Source: Candidatus Paraprochloron terpiosi LD05 | GTDB taxonomy: Bacteria > Cyanobacteriota > Cyanobacteriia > Cyanobacteriales > Prochloraceae | Reading direction: 5' to 3' | Length of the DNA stretch: 64,000 bases | Assembly (NCBI GenBank): GCA_018141785.1 | Contig: CP073341.1 | Coordinates: forward strand, 1,721,422-1,785,421 | Shown: in pieces, positions 27,507 to 37,557 of the stretch | Numbering within the stretch: the first letter of the stretch is position 1 | Layout of the letters: the number at the start of each line of letters is the position of its first letter | The notes under the pieces: model-generated | What the model was told of the DNA's origin: nothing | Seen by the model: only the letters and a program-made list of their open reading frames with translations | Database searches by the model: none | Made by a program: the position numbers and the translations under genes

Positions 27507-27849
27507 CTCCACCTTCTTTTCTTTGCTTCAATTCTGCTTCCAATAAGGACCGCAGTTTATCGTCTGATTTCCCCGTTACTTCTAATTGGTATTTTTTTTG
27601 CGCTGCTTTAATGGCGGCGATAGTTCTTGGCCCAGCAATACCATCAATGGGCCCAGTATAATAGCCCAAGGCGGCCATCAGTTGCTGGGTTCCATCTGGT
27701 TCGTAAACGATAAAGCTAAAGGTGCTTGCTCTGGTAGCAAGGGGTCCATCTTCATCCCTATTCTGATAACCTTGTCAGATGGCTCGTAGTTCTGCCTCAA
27801 TTTCATCAATGGAGACATCTTTTAGTGCTTGTAAGGAAACAATTGTCAT
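27506..27849 (-). pseudogene. opcA 5'-end fragment
   Basis: This is nearly identical to the first 115 codons of opcA (MTIVSLQALKDVSIDEIEAE ... KYQLEVTGKSDDKLRSLLEA). Codon 25, Trp (TGG) in opcA, is TGA here (27775-27777). The fragment ends at the junction with the zwf tail, about 27506. It is not functional. Confidence 0.9.
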
Positions 27850-27883
27850 TTTCTTATTAGATTAGTGCTCTTGCAGTCCATCA

Positions 27884-28573
27884 TCATTTTTGGCCCTTTT
27901 TTCCTTTCCTCAGGAAGTAGTTGATACCTCCTGCTCCCAGTATGAAAGCAATTCCTGGTATGGGACTAATTTCAAAAGGTACTTGTTCAAAGGCTACTTC
28001 CCTAACGACCAATGAATTTGAACCATGAGTATTGAGAACATTTAGGTGAATATATTGAGTTCGAGTGGATTCAAAAGAAAATGTCTGAACGGGAATTTGT
28101 CTTACTGCTCCTTCCATTCCTTCTCTTTCTGGTTGCTCTGCCTCAAAAGTTTGTCCTCCTAATCTATTTCCACGGCCATTAGTAAAATCATCATCATCAT
28201 CGGCGAATAACTCAAATTCCCTTATGCCTGATGTGTTCCAATTATTCCAAAGCGCCAATCCTGAGATGAGAACCTCATTACTAAAGGTAAAAGTTATGGT
28301 GTCCCTGCCATTCTCAGTTGCGCTTATCTAACTGCCAGCACTATCTGTATGTGTAATTGAGTCAACCGTACTAAAATCTGTCACTCCACTTACGTAATTT
28401 GGTGATAACCCAACTTGGTTAATTAAGTCATTAGCGTCAATCAAAGTAGGCCGGAAACTACCTTCAAGAGAACTTAAAGAACTTGGCTGTAGGATGGTAG
28501 TGACAGCATGAGCGGGCCTCCCAAGGAGGAAAGGGAAGAGTGAAGCTGCAATAATAATTGTAGGTGTCAACAT
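27884..28573 (-). pseudogene. PFE-CTERM-like exported protein, copy 2, with in-frame stop
   Basis: It has a signal peptide (MLTPTIIIAASLFPFLLGRPAHA) and a beta-sandwich-like body (SLSSLEGSF..., FELFADDDDDFTN, TQYIHLNVLNTHG). The C-terminal sorting segment VPFEISPIPGIAFILGAGGI is followed by a basic tail (LRKGKKGQK), as in cyanobacterial exosortase (PFE-CTERM) substrates. A TAG at 28328-28330 interrupts the frame where the paralogue has W or Q (GSWQS); the frame continues intact afterwards. It is inserted between zwf and the opcA fragment. Confidence 0.72.
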
Positions 28574-28583
28574 AACATAATAA

Positions 28584-30113
28584 CTAAAGTCTGCGCCAGC
28601 GGCGATTATCTCGGTTAACTAAGAATTCCGCTTCCGTAGGTTCCCAGGTACCGGCTTCGTATTGGGGAATAGATGCGGGGTCGGCGGGAGCATCCCATGC
28701 TGCTAAGGCTGGGGTGATGACTCGCCATGCTTCCTCTACTTCGTCTGCACGGGTGAATAGGGTTTGGTCTCCTAACATACAGTCCAGCAACAGTCTGGTA
28801 TAAGCGTCAGCAGTGGCCATACCAAAGGAAGAGCCGTAACTAAAGTCCATATCTACAGTGCGAGTGCGCAGTTCGGAACCAGGCATTTTGGCTTCAAACC
28901 GCAGGGATATACCTTCATTGGGTTGGATTCGCATAGTGAGAACGTTAGGGCTGGCTTGTTGGGCTGCTGATTTAAATATTAGTAGAGGAACCTGCCGGAA
29001 TTCAATTGCTATTTCCGATATTTTCTTAGGCAACCGTTTGCCAGTGCGGAGGTAAAAAGGTACTCCTTGCCAACGCCAGTTGTCGATGGCTAATTTCAGG
29101 GCAACATAGGTAGGAGTGGTGGATTCTGGGTTTACTCCTGGTTCCTCTCGATAGCCGGGAACAGGCTTACCTTTCATCCAACCTGCTCCATATTGCCCCC
29201 TAATAGCGCAGTGATCTAGATTTTTCAAATCTGCCAAGTGGGTTGCTTGCAGTACTTTTACCTTTTCCGTGCGGATACTATCAGCATCGAGGGAGTTAGG
29301 AGCTTCCATCGCAGTGAGACACAAGAGCTGGATCAGGTGGTTTTGCACCATGTCCCTCAAAGCGCCGGCGGTGTCGTAGTAACCTGCTCTCTCTTCCACT
29401 CCCACGCTTTCCCCTACGGTAATTTGCACGTGGTCCACAAATTGGCGATTCCAGAGAGGCTCAAAAATAGCGTTGGCGAAACGGAAGACGAGGAGATTCT
29501 GAACTGTTTCTTTCCCTAAATAGTGGTCAATGCGATATACCTGCTCTTCTTTACAGACTTTTTGCACCACTTGGTTGAGGGTTTGAGCGGAACTCAAATC
29601 TTTACCGAAGGGCTTTTCAATTACTAATCGGTGTTTAATGGGATCCGACAGCATTCCAGCCCCGCCCAATTGCTTAATGGCGGGGGGGAAGAATTTGGGG
29701 GAAACTGCCAAATAAAAGACTCGGTTCCCTCTGGTTCCCCGACGTCCATCTAATTCTTCCAGAAAGGCTTTCAGTTTCTGATAGCTTTCCGGTTCATCCA
29801 TGTTCCCGGAGCAATAGAATAACCCTTCGGCGAAATCTGACCAAATTTCTTCCTTATCAATACCATCGCTAAATTCTTCAATCCCTTTGCGCATATGGTC
29901 TCGAAAGTATTGGTGAGTCCATTCTCGACGAGCTACACCCACAATTGTGATTTCTGGAGGGAGTCTCCGTTCTCGTTTCAAGTGATAGAGTGCGGGAACC
30001 AGTTTGCGCTGGGTGAGGTCTCCAGAAGCGCCGAAAATCACCATAATGAGGGGTTCGGGAGTCCGTTCCTGTCGCAGTCCCACTCTGAGGGGATTTTCTA
30101 AGAGATTTTTCAT
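28584..30113 (-). CDS. zwf: Glucose-6-phosphate 1-dehydrogenase
   Basis: The first enzyme of the oxidative pentose phosphate pathway; it oxidises glucose 6-phosphate with NADP+. The N-terminal Rossmann motif is [20 protein letters not shown], the substrate/active-site motif is [20 protein letters not shown], and the length of 509 residues is normal. It ends RDNRRWRRL. In this window it sits in the order fbp-tal-(hicBA)-zwf-opcA, the standard cyanobacterial cluster broken up by insertions. Confidence 0.96.
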   Translation of the reverse strand: MKNLLENPLRVGLRQERTPEPLIMVIFGASGDLTQRKLVPALYHLKRERRLPPEITIVGVARREWTHQYFRDHMRKGIEEFSDGIDKEEIWSDFAEGLFYCSGNMDEPESYQKLKAFLEELDGRRGTRGNRVFYLAVSPKFFPPAIKQLGGAGMLSDPIKHRLVIEKPFGKDLSSAQTLNQVVQKVCKEEQVYRIDHYLGKETVQNLLVFRFANAIFEPLWNRQFVDHVQITVGESVGVEERAGYYDTAGALRDMVQNHLIQLLCLTAMEAPNSLDADSIRTEKVKVLQATHLADLKNLDHCAIRGQYGAGWMKGKPVPGYREEPGVNPESTTPTYVALKLAIDNWRWQGVPFYLRTGKRLPKKISEIAIEFRQVPLLIFKSAAQQASPNVLTMRIQPNEGISLRFEAKMPGSELRTRTVDMDFSYGSSFGMATADAYTRLLLDCMLGDQTLFTRADEVEEAWRVITPALAAWDAPADPASIPQYEAGTWEPTEAEFLVNRDNRRWRRL

Positions 30114-30254
30114 TTTTTTCTAGATCTACTGCGCAAAACCCACGGGCTTGTTCAAAAAAAAATTTAACACAATTCTAAATGTAAACTACCCACACTGAGG
30201 GAATATAGTGTAGAAGTGTCACTTTTGCCTAGTTTTACTCAAACTGGATCTAAA

Positions 30255-30470
30255 ATGAAGTTAAATGTAACGATAGATAGGGATGAAGATGGTGTCTGGA
30301 TTGTGGAATGTCCTAGTATCCCCGGTTGTGTTAGTCAGGGCCAGACAAAGCCAGAAGCTTTAGATAATATTAAGGATGCCATTGCTGCTTGCTTACAAGT
30401 CCGCGCAGAGCTTGGTTTACCACTTACCATAGAGACTCGTCAAGTAGAGCAAGTAGAGGTTGTGGCGTAA
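30255..30470 (+). CDS. hicB: HicB-like antitoxin
   Basis: A 71-residue partial-RNase-H-fold protein: LNVTIDRDEDGVWIVECPSI, PGCVSQGQTKPEALDNIKDA, IAACL. HicB neutralises HicA and often represses the operon. ATG at 30255 is chosen; 30216 would add a non-family leader. hicA starts 1 bp after its stop. The pair lies on the plus strand between minus-strand tal and zwf genes, so it is an insertion in that cluster. Confidence 0.88.
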   Translation: MKLNVTIDRDEDGVWIVECPSIPGCVSQGQTKPEALDNIKDAIAACLQVRAELGLPLTIETRQVEQVEVVA

Positions 30471-30471
30471 T

Positions 30472-30696
30472 ATGGGATCTGCTCTTCCTGTTCTCAGCGG
30501 GGCTGAAGTTGTCCGTGTATTTGTATCATTTGATTGGAAAATGGTGCGTCAAACTGGAAGTCATATCATTTTGGTCAAAGAAGGAGAACCAGTTACATTG
30601 TCCGCTCCAAATCACCGCGAGGTAGCAAAGGGGACTTTGCGCAGTCTCATCCGCACTGCTGGACTAACTGTTAGGGAATTTGTTGCTGCAATTTAG
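30472..30696 (+). CDS. hicA: HicA-like mRNA interferase toxin
   Basis: A 74-residue double-stranded-RNA-binding-like toxin with the HicA pattern LSGAEVVRVFVSFDWKMVRQ, then TGSHIILVK with the catalytic His, and KGTLRSLIRTAGLTVREFVA. It cleaves mRNA when free of HicB. Start ATG at 30472. Gene order antitoxin-toxin. Confidence 0.9.
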   Translation: MGSALPVLSGAEVVRVFVSFDWKMVRQTGSHIILVKEGEPVTLSAPNHREVAKGTLRSLIRTAGLTVREFVAAI

Positions 30697-30733
30697 ATAT
30701 CAGCCCCAAACTCCCTACAGCTGTGGGCAAGAA

Positions 30734-30820
30734 TTAGACTGGTGTTAATTGATTGACTTTGTCTTTGAAGGGTTTGATGAATTTATCAATTCCTTCTTCG
30801 AGAAGTTCCGCCATGACTTC
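30734..30820 (-). pseudogene. Transaldolase 3'-end fragment
   Basis: It repeats the last codons of tal (VMAELLEEGIDKFIKPF, then KDKVNQLTPV and a stop), with a 21-bp internal deletion relative to the full gene. It directly follows the C-terminal coding part of PFE-CTERM copy 1. The full tal gene lies 700 bp upstream on the same strand. Confidence 0.87.
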
Positions 30821-31499
30821 TTTGGCCCTTTTTTCCTTTCCTCTGGAAGTAGTTGATATATCCTGCTCCCAGTATGAAAGTAATTCCTGGTATGGGACTA
30901 ATTTCAAAAGGTACTAGTGTTCTTTCAAAGGCTACTTCCCTAGCTTCTAGAAAATTCCCACCATGATTATTGAGAATCCTTAGGTGAACATATTGAGTTC
31001 GAGTGGATTCGAAAGAAAATGTCTGAGCGGTAATAAAGCTTCTCTCTTCTCGATTTGCCGTAAAAGTGCCTAATAAATTTCCACGGTCATTAGTAAAATT
31101 ATCATCATCATCGGCGAATAACTCAAATTGCCTTATGGCTCTCGTGCTCCTATCATTCCAAAGCGCCAATGATTCGATGATGGCTATATTAGCAAAGCTA
31201 AAAGTTAAGATGCCTGTGCTAACCTCATTTTGGCTTTGCCAACTCCCAGTATTTGCCCCACCATCTGCATGTATAAGTGTGTCAATCTCACTAAAGTCTG
31301 TCATTTCACTTACGTAATTTGGTGTTAACCCAGATTGGTTAATTAAGTTATTAACGGAAAAGGTTCCGAAAGAACCTACATTTGAACTAACAGAACTTGG
31401 CTGTAGGATAGTATTGACAGCATGAGCGGGCCTGCCAACGCAATAGAGTGAAGCTCAAACTAAGAATTGTAAGAAAAAGGAGGTGTGTTGATATAACAT
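30786..31499 (-). pseudogene. PFE-CTERM-like exported protein, copy 1
   Basis: A paralogue of 27884-28573: VGRPAHAVNTILQPSS, DFSEIDTLIHADGG, FELFADDDDNFTND, TQYVHLRILNNHGG, then sorting signal VPFEISPIPGITFILGAGYI and basic tail. From ATG 31499 a TGA at 31455-31457 (codon 15) breaks the signal peptide. Translation from an internal ATG (31304) would lack export. The 3' end runs out of frame through the tal fragment to 30786, so its native tail has been replaced. Confidence 0.68.
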
Positions 31500-31521
31500 A
31501 ATACAAATGAGAGTCCTAGAA

Positions 31522-32670
31522 TTAGACTGGTGTTAATTGATTGACTTTATCTTCCAGGGATTTCATTAAAGACTCGAAGGGTTTGATGAATTTATCAATT
31601 CCTTCTTCGAGAAGTTCCGCCATGACTTCGTCGATGTCAATCTTGATGTTGGCGTCTTTGAGACTGTCAATTATTTGGTAGGCTCTTTCGATGTTGCTTT
31701 CAATGCGATTGGCGGGATCGCAATGATCGGCACATGCTTCTATAGTGTTGGGAGGGAGGGTATTAACAGTGTGGGCACCTACTAATTCATCCACGTACAT
31801 GACATCGCTATATTCGGGATTTTTGGTACTGGTACTGGCCCAAAGTAACCGTTGCACTTGAGCGCCCTTGGCGGCGAGAGCTTTCCAGCGCTCACTCCCA
31901 AAAATCTCTTTATATTTCTGATAGGCTATTTTAGCATTGGCGATAGCAACTTTCCCTTTGATAGCAATTAATTTTGCTCCTATATCCCCATTAATGCCTG
32001 ATTTCAGTTTAGCATCAATGCGGTTATCTATATTCGTATCGATACGGCTGAGGAAGAAACTAGCCACGGAAGCAATGTTACTAATATCTTCTCCCGCTGC
32101 GGCTCTTTTTTCCAAACCGCTAATATAAGCCCAAGCGGTATTTACATAGCTTTCGATGGAGAAGAGGAGGGTAACATTGACGTTGATACCATCGGCAATT
32201 ACCTGTTCTACAGCGGGTAATCCTTCCGGGGTACCGGGAATCTTAATCATCAAATTTTCCCGCCCGATAGCTTTATAATAGCGGCGAGCTTCACTGATAG
32301 TGGTAGCTGTATCTTTAGCTATAGTAGGAGGTACTTCAATGCTGACGTAACCATCTACCCCCTTAGTTTCTTCATAAACTGGCTTGAAAATGTCGCAAGC
32401 ATTGCCAATATCGGCAAATACCAAAGATTCGTAAATCTCGTTGACAGATTTTCCTGCTTTAATCCCAGCTTCGATATCTGCATCATAGATTTTATTGCCG
32501 GCGATCGCCTTCTCAAAAATAGCTGGGTTAGAAGTAATACCGTGAATACCTCGACTGGCAATTAATTCTTTCAGTTCCCCAGACTCAATTAAGTCTCGGC
32601 TCAAATTATCCATCCAAATACTTTGTTTGTATTTGTTCTCAATCTCTAAAATTGGATTTGCTCCTGTCAT
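31522..32670 (-). CDS. tal: Transaldolase
   Basis: A 382-residue enzyme of the non-oxidative pentose phosphate pathway that transfers dihydroxyacetone units. The N-terminal SIWMDNLSRDLIESGELK and HGITSNPAIFEKAI, Schiff-base Lys region NLMIKIPGTPEGLPA, and NVTLLFSIESY are present. Length and motifs fit the TalB/type 2 family used by cyanobacteria. It lies 21 bp downstream of fbp on the same strand, probably one operon. Confidence 0.95.
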   Translation of the reverse strand: MTGANPILEIENKYKQSIWMDNLSRDLIESGELKELIASRGIHGITSNPAIFEKAIAGNKIYDADIEAGIKAGKSVNEIYESLVFADIGNACDIFKPVYEETKGVDGYVSIEVPPTIAKDTATTISEARRYYKAIGRENLMIKIPGTPEGLPAVEQVIADGINVNVTLLFSIESYVNTAWAYISGLEKRAAAGEDISNIASVASFFLSRIDTNIDNRIDAKLKSGINGDIGAKLIAIKGKVAIANAKIAYQKYKEIFGSERWKALAAKGAQVQRLLWASTSTKNPEYSDVMYVDELVGAHTVNTLPPNTIEACADHCDPANRIESNIERAYQIIDSLKDANIKIDIDEVMAELLEEGIDKFIKPFESLMKSLEDKVNQLTPV

Positions 32671-32690
32671 TTTTCCCTCTTTTATAGGTG

Positions 32691-33731
32691 TTAGTTTGTA
32701 CTTTCTCGTTTTTCAATGAAAGACTGTACCAGTCTCACATCCTCCTTACTGCCGATAATTAAAGGAGTGCGAGCGTGAAGTTTATCGGGAACCACATCTA
32801 AAAGGTCTTTCTTTCCTATAGTAGCACATCCCCCCGCCTGTTCCATTAAAAAAGCAAGAGGAGCGGTTTCGTAGAGGAGACGCAACTTCCCTTCTGGTTT
32901 CTTCATGGTTCCCGGGTAGAGGAAAACACCCCCCTGCATGAGAATGCGATGAATATCTCCCACCAAAGCACCGCTATAACGAGAAGTATAGCCTTCATGA
33001 CGATGGACATAGCGAGTAAAATCCCGAAGTGCTTCGTCCCACTGCCAGAAATTACCTTCATTAGTGCTGTAAATGGGTCCGTGTTCGGGAATGCGGATAT
33101 TTTCCTGAGAAAGGATAAACTCTCCCAAACTGGGATCCAGAATGAAGGAGTGAACCCCTTTCCCGAGGGAATAAACCAACTCCGTGGAAGGTCCATAAAG
33201 CACATAGCCCGCTGCAATTTGCTTCCGTCCGTTTTGGAGTAAGTCTTTCGCTTCCCCGTCCAGATCATTTCCTTCCTGCTGACGAATAGAGAAAATGGAA
33301 CCCACATTTAAATTGATATCCACATTAGAGGAACCATCAATGGGATCGTAGAGCAGAGTATAGCGTCCAATAGGACAGTTCTCCGGAATATAGAAAGGTT
33401 TTTCCATTTCCTCGGAAGCTAAACGGCAAACCAAACCGCTTTGCTTGAAAACGGAGATGAAAACGTCATTAGCATAGACATCCATCTTTTTGACGTTTTC
33501 CCCCTGGACATTCATCTCCCCTGTAAACCCAAGAGTTCCAGCCATTAAGCCAGCCCTGCTGAGACGGCGGGCAATCAGTTTTGCTGCCAGAGCAATGCGA
33601 TTCAGAATGGCACTCAAGTCTTGCGCTTCGGCAGAAAAGCTATGGAGTTGTTGCAGGGCGTGACGAGATAAGGTGGTGCAATCCCGATCTAGGCTATATT
33701 CTGGGATGACAGGTTGCTCGGGGTTGGTCAT
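32691..33731 (-). CDS. fbp: Fructose-1,6-bisphosphatase class I
   Basis: A 346-residue class I FBPase that hydrolyses fructose 1,6-bisphosphate in gluconeogenesis and the Calvin cycle. The metal-binding motif [20 protein letters not shown] is intact, as are [12 protein letters not shown] and [15 protein letters not shown]. It is the first gene of fbp-tal-zwf-opcA, which links sugar-phosphate cycling and NADPH supply in the dark. Confidence 0.95.
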   Translation of the reverse strand: MTNPEQPVIPEYSLDRDCTTLSRHALQQLHSFSAEAQDLSAILNRIALAAKLIARRLSRAGLMAGTLGFTGEMNVQGENVKKMDVYANDVFISVFKQSGLVCRLASEEMEKPFYIPENCPIGRYTLLYDPIDGSSNVDINLNVGSIFSIRQQEGNDLDGEAKDLLQNGRKQIAAGYVLYGPSTELVYSLGKGVHSFILDPSLGEFILSQENIRIPEHGPIYSTNEGNFWQWDEALRDFTRYVHRHEGYTSRYSGALVGDIHRILMQGGVFLYPGTMKKPEGKLRLLYETAPLAFLMEQAGGCATIGKKDLLDVVPDKLHARTPLIIGSKEDVRLVQSFIEKRESTN

Positions 33732-33991
33732 GATTTTTAACCTCTACTACGAGTAAGGACAATTCACCCTCCTCTCCTCTTTATCTTAGGAAGCTATTTC
33801 GTCAATGGCTGGGAATTTTATACCAATTTCATATTTCACCCCATATTCTACATTTTTGGATACATAATGGTACAAAACTATTCTCTAAAGAAAAAATTAA
33901 TCATTGTAATTATCTAGAAAATAGACTATAATTTAACCAGAGGTTTTTTTTTACCGCGCGTATGCGTTGCAACCGCCGAAGGCGTCCGCTG
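33732..33991. other. Intergenic region upstream of fbp and a Uma2 gene
   Basis: An AT-rich divergent promoter region. It includes a GCGTATGCGTTGCA...GGCGTCCGC repeat (33958-33990) just before the Uma2 start, the same element as near 4444. No other gene is seen. Confidence 0.45.
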
Positions 33992-34330
33992 ATGAATACA
34001 GATACTATGTCTATAGTCAAATCTACCATTGAAAAGCAGGTTAAATTAAATTTTTCTGAGAGGGAAAACCTGCCCACTATGTACGACTTACCCAGTGAGG
34101 AGGAATCTGGTTTGCCCGATGAATATCACGTGTTACAAGCACAATTGTGCAGGGATACATTTTTACCTTCTATTTCCCCAGATCAAGTTTTTGTAGCTAC
34201 CGATTTAAATCTTTACTATGATAGCAATCATACTCAGTGGTACAAACGTCCTGATTGGTTTGCCGTAGTGGGAGTGGATAGACTCTATCAAAGACAATCA
34301 CTGCGGTTAAGCTATGTTATCTGGCAAGAA

Positions 34331-36776
34331 GTCGGGTAAGGTTCAGGAATCGCTTCCATCCCCTCCCCTAAGAACCGGACGTGACAGTTTCCTATCATCC
34401 GGCTCAAGCCTCACTTCAAGCCCTGCTTGGAATTTTCTTGAATGTACCTGCTTATGACACGTTTTATGTAGGTGTTGAAGGTTGTCGATATCGTCAGAAC
34501 CTCCATCCCTTATAGGTACTATGTGATGGGTTTCGATTTCCTCCCCGTTGAAGAGGTGGTCGTGGCAGATTGGGCATTTCCAATCTTGCGACTTTCCAAC
34601 GTTTTCGTATTTTGAGCCTTTAGACCATATAATCTTGCCCGACTTCGTTCGCCGCTTTGACCAATATTCCACCTGTTCGGGGTCGTCTGGGGAATAAGCT
34701 CCCTTAACTTTGATATGTCTTTCAATCGGGACAGTTTTTATATTGTACAAGTTATGTACTATTCTTTTGCCCCTCCGGTCATTACCTTCGTAGAAAAACA
34801 CCCAATTTCTTTCGCCCGTTGTTCGGAAGTACTTTTCTTTTACCCATTTTCGTGATTTTTTGGGGTGTCGTCTTTTTGCCCAACGCCAGAGGTACCACCA
34901 TACTCGGTTGTGTATATATGAAAAGGTTTCTTTGCTGCATACTCCTCTGTAGTAATTCGCAAAACCTCTGAGAAGCGGTTCTATCTTGCGGATGACCTGT
35001 TCTGGGGTTTTTGTTTTCATGCTGTCGATGGTTGCACCGACTTTCTTGCAGAGTTCTAATACCTTTGACTTCTGTGGCTCAATGATTAGTTTATCCCGTA
35101 GGATTTTATCTTCTCCTTTCACCTCATAGTGTCTCAAGTTAAACCCCAGGAAATCAAATCCGTCTCTTAAATGTACTATCCGCGTCTTCTCATCACTAAT
35201 CTCAAGACCTCGTTCTGACAGCCATTGATTTATCTGGATTTTCAATTCCTCCAAGGATTCCTTGTCCTTTGCAGTGACTACGAAATCATCTGCGTACCTG
35301 ATGACGCCTACCTTTGGGTTACATTCTTTGATATATGTTTCTAACCCGTGGAGTCCGATATTTGCTAACAAAGGACTTATTACGCCACCCTGTGGAGTTC
35401 CTTTTTCAGTTGGGCTATATCCCTTCTTACTCTCGATAGATCCAGCTTTTAACCATCCATCAACCAAGGTATTTTCCCTGACTGCTGTCTGGATGGATTT
35501 ATGGTCAATGTTGTCAAAGAAGCCTTTGATATCAGCGTCCAAAACCCATTTATCGTGCTTTCGCCATGTTCCGGTCTTCGTTTTATAGTCGCCGCGTAGT
35601 CTACTGAAACATTGTCCAATAGCATCTAGGCAACTTCGACCGGGTCTGAAGCCATAGGAGTTAGCTTCAAACTTGGCCTCCCATTCGGGTTCCAGTGCAT
35701 TTTTGACTATTGCCTGAGCGACTCTATCTCTGATGGTTGGGATTCCAAGAGGACGTTTCTTACCATTCGCTTTAGGAATGTATACCCGTCTGGCAGGTTT
35801 TGCCTTGGGCATTTCCCAGTTATTGGCAAGTTTCACACGCTGTGCTGGGGTGTCTATGACCTCCTTATCTACCCCCGCTGTTCGTTTTCCGGTATTTACC
35901 TGTGTGATTTGTCTGATGCTCAGTAATAGGTTCGACCGACATCTTTTCATCAGTTTCTGTAAAGACAGTAATCGTCTCCACAGTCCAAGCTTTTGGGCAC
36001 GAAATATCCGACCGCGTAAATTCCTAACAATCTTTTTTGTGCGACGCCAGTTAATGTCGCCCCACTCAGTTAATTGTCCGTTCAGTCCATTTTCGGGAAT
36101 TTCTTCCGTCATCTAACTTTTCCGTTCGTTTGGTTTCTAGTTGTCTTCAATTTTCGTATGAGACCCAAGTGAAGTCTGCTATTCCTTTCGGTCAAGGGCA
36201 AATTTTGAACCCCTATCTCCCTCATTACAAGGGAGCATTCGCTTTTTCACTCATCCTTTACCCTCCAGAGAATTCTGCCTCCGTTACCTTTGGCTTACTA
36301 ACGGACTCGACCCTCCGTTAGACTCTGTAGGGCTTATCCTGTTGTTTCGCTTAGTTTTCTTAACTGGTTAGGCTGGTTCCTTTCCCCCGGTAGCGCTCTG
36401 GTTCCCCGAATTGATAATACTCCAGTATCAATTCTTCCCGAACTGATAACCATATAGTGTCAGTTCCTGTCTACTTGCCATTTTGGCTAAGGCGTATCAG
36501 AGATAATTTCGCCTTTCATGGGTCACGAGGTTTATACGGAGGGATTCGTTGAAGGCGAATCCTTTTACTTCACTTTCGTTCAGCCTTCCAGCTATTTCCC
36601 TCTTGCTCCTGACCCTTAATCTCTAGGGCTTCGGTTACTTTCGGGGTCTGCATTCCAACGGTTTTATTACTTACTCCCGCCGTGACCGGACTCATAGAGT
36701 CTTTTCCGTGAGGGCTAGGGGTGGAACTCCCTAGGGGACTCGATGTCCCGTACTAAACGACCAGTTCAGGCCGCGC
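34331..36776 (-). mobile_element. Group II intron D (2446 bp), antisense to Uma2
   Basis: On the minus strand it begins GCGCGGCCTGAACTGG and ends CTTACCCGAC. A textbook domain V (GAGCCGGATGATAGGAAACT...GTCCGGTTC) lies at the 3' end, followed by domain VI. It carries an intact RT/maturase. It differs in sequence from introns A-C, E and F. Confidence 0.9.
34343..36112 (-). CDS. ltrA: Group II intron reverse transcriptase/maturase with HNH domain (intact)
   Basis: A 589-residue multifunctional protein: RT domain ([60 protein letters not shown], catalytic VIRYADDFVVT), maturase X domain (about residues 330-450), and C-terminal HNH nuclease (CPICHDHL...THHIVPIRDGGSDD...HKTCHKQVH). It helps splicing and retrohoming of its intron. 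It is the only uninterrupted intron-encoded protein in the window. The coding end reaches into domain V-VI sequence, so the last residues come from intron structure. Confidence 0.93.
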   Translation of the reverse strand: MTEEIPENGLNGQLTEWGDINWRRTKKIVRNLRGRIFRAQKLGLWRRLLSLQKLMKRCRSNLLLSIRQITQVNTGKRTAGVDKEVIDTPAQRVKLANNWEMPKAKPARRVYIPKANGKKRPLGIPTIRDRVAQAIVKNALEPEWEAKFEANSYGFRPGRSCLDAIGQCFSRLRGDYKTKTGTWRKHDKWVLDADIKGFFDNIDHKSIQTAVRENTLVDGWLKAGSIESKKGYSPTEKGTPQGGVISPLLANIGLHGLETYIKECNPKVGVIRYADDFVVTAKDKESLEELKIQINQWLSERGLEISDEKTRIVHLRDGFDFLGFNLRHYEVKGEDKILRDKLIIEPQKSKVLELCKKVGATIDSMKTKTPEQVIRKIEPLLRGFANYYRGVCSKETFSYIHNRVWWYLWRWAKRRHPKKSRKWVKEKYFRTTGERNWVFFYEGNDRRGKRIVHNLYNIKTVPIERHIKVKGAYSPDDPEQVEYWSKRRTKSGKIIWSKGSKYENVGKSQDWKCPICHDHLFNGEEIETHHIVPIRDGGSDDIDNLQHLHKTCHKQVHSRKFQAGLEVRLEPDDRKLSRPVLRGGDGSDS

Positions 36777-37318
36777 AAAGTAGCCCCATGTATCGTTATA
36801 GAATTCCTGTCTCCCAGTACCAGAAATGAAGATTTAGGAAGGAGTAAGCCAAAAGGGAAACAACCGACAAAATGGGAAGTGTACGAGAAAATTTTGCGCA
36901 TTCCCTATTATATAGTCTTTGACGGGATAACCAATGAACTGTTTCCCTTTCATTTAACAAAAAATGGTTATCGTCCCCTAGAAATAAACTCCTCTAAAGT
37001 GTGGATACCCACTCTGAACATAGGCTTGGGATTTTGGGAAGGAGAGTATGAGGGTTGTCAGAGACAGTGGTTACGGTGGTATGACGCCGAAGGAAATTTG
37101 ATTCCTACGAAAGAAGAAAAGGAGCAAATGGCTAAAGAATTAGCCCAACAGGAAAGGGACAGAGAGCGTATGGCTAAAGAATTAGCCCAACAACAAGTAC
37201 AGGAGTTGTTAGAGCGTTTGCGAAAAGCGGGAATAGATCCTTAGTAGGTGGGCATTGCCCACCTTCTTTTCTTGGCGACCTTGGGTTTCATTTCGTTACG
37301 GTGATTTAAGAAGGAATG

Positions 37319-37516
37319 CTACTCTATGTTAATAGACTGAGGACCATCTTTGTCATCGGTATCTTTATTGAAGTCAACCCCGTTTTGCTCCAGCCAACTT
37401 TTCCATGGCTCTTCCCTAAGGTTGAGGTGGAGTACTCCAGAAAAAAAGCCTCCCATAAAAGCTGCTGGTTGCTGGATTAGTTCTTGAAAAATAGGTTTCA
37501 ATTCGTCGAATAACAT
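37319..37516 (-). CDS. Conserved small cyanobacterial protein
   Basis: 65 residues, LKPIFQELIQQPAAFMGGFF, SGVLHLNLREEPWKSWLEQN. The conserved N-terminal ELI-QP--F-GGF-SGVL-L pattern looks like a family seen in many cyanobacteria, probably a small protein with one amphipathic or membrane-associated helix. Function unknown. It lies between the disrupted Uma2 gene and sfsA. Confidence 0.65.
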   Translation of the reverse strand: MLFDELKPIFQELIQQPAAFMGGFFSGVLHLNLREEPWKSWLEQNGVDFNKDTDDKDGPQSINIE

Positions 37517-37557
37517 TTCCTGTCTCCTTGTTAGTTCCTTGACAATACTGGATACTA

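Larger units (their letters stand above)
33992..37244 (+). pseudogene. Uma2 family gene disrupted by antisense group II intron D
   Basis: The 5' part is 33992-34330 (113 codons, LPTMYDLPSE..., WYKRPDWFAVVGV, LSYVIWQE). The 3' part is 36777-37244 (KVAPCIVIEFLSPSTRNEDL, KQPTKWEVYEKILRI, ending ERLRKAGIDP). Rejoined they give 267 residues, collinear with the Uma2 protein at 2126, with no base lost. The inserted intron lies on the opposite strand, so host mRNA carries its complement and cannot self-splice. The gene is therefore expected to be inactive. Confidence 0.9.
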
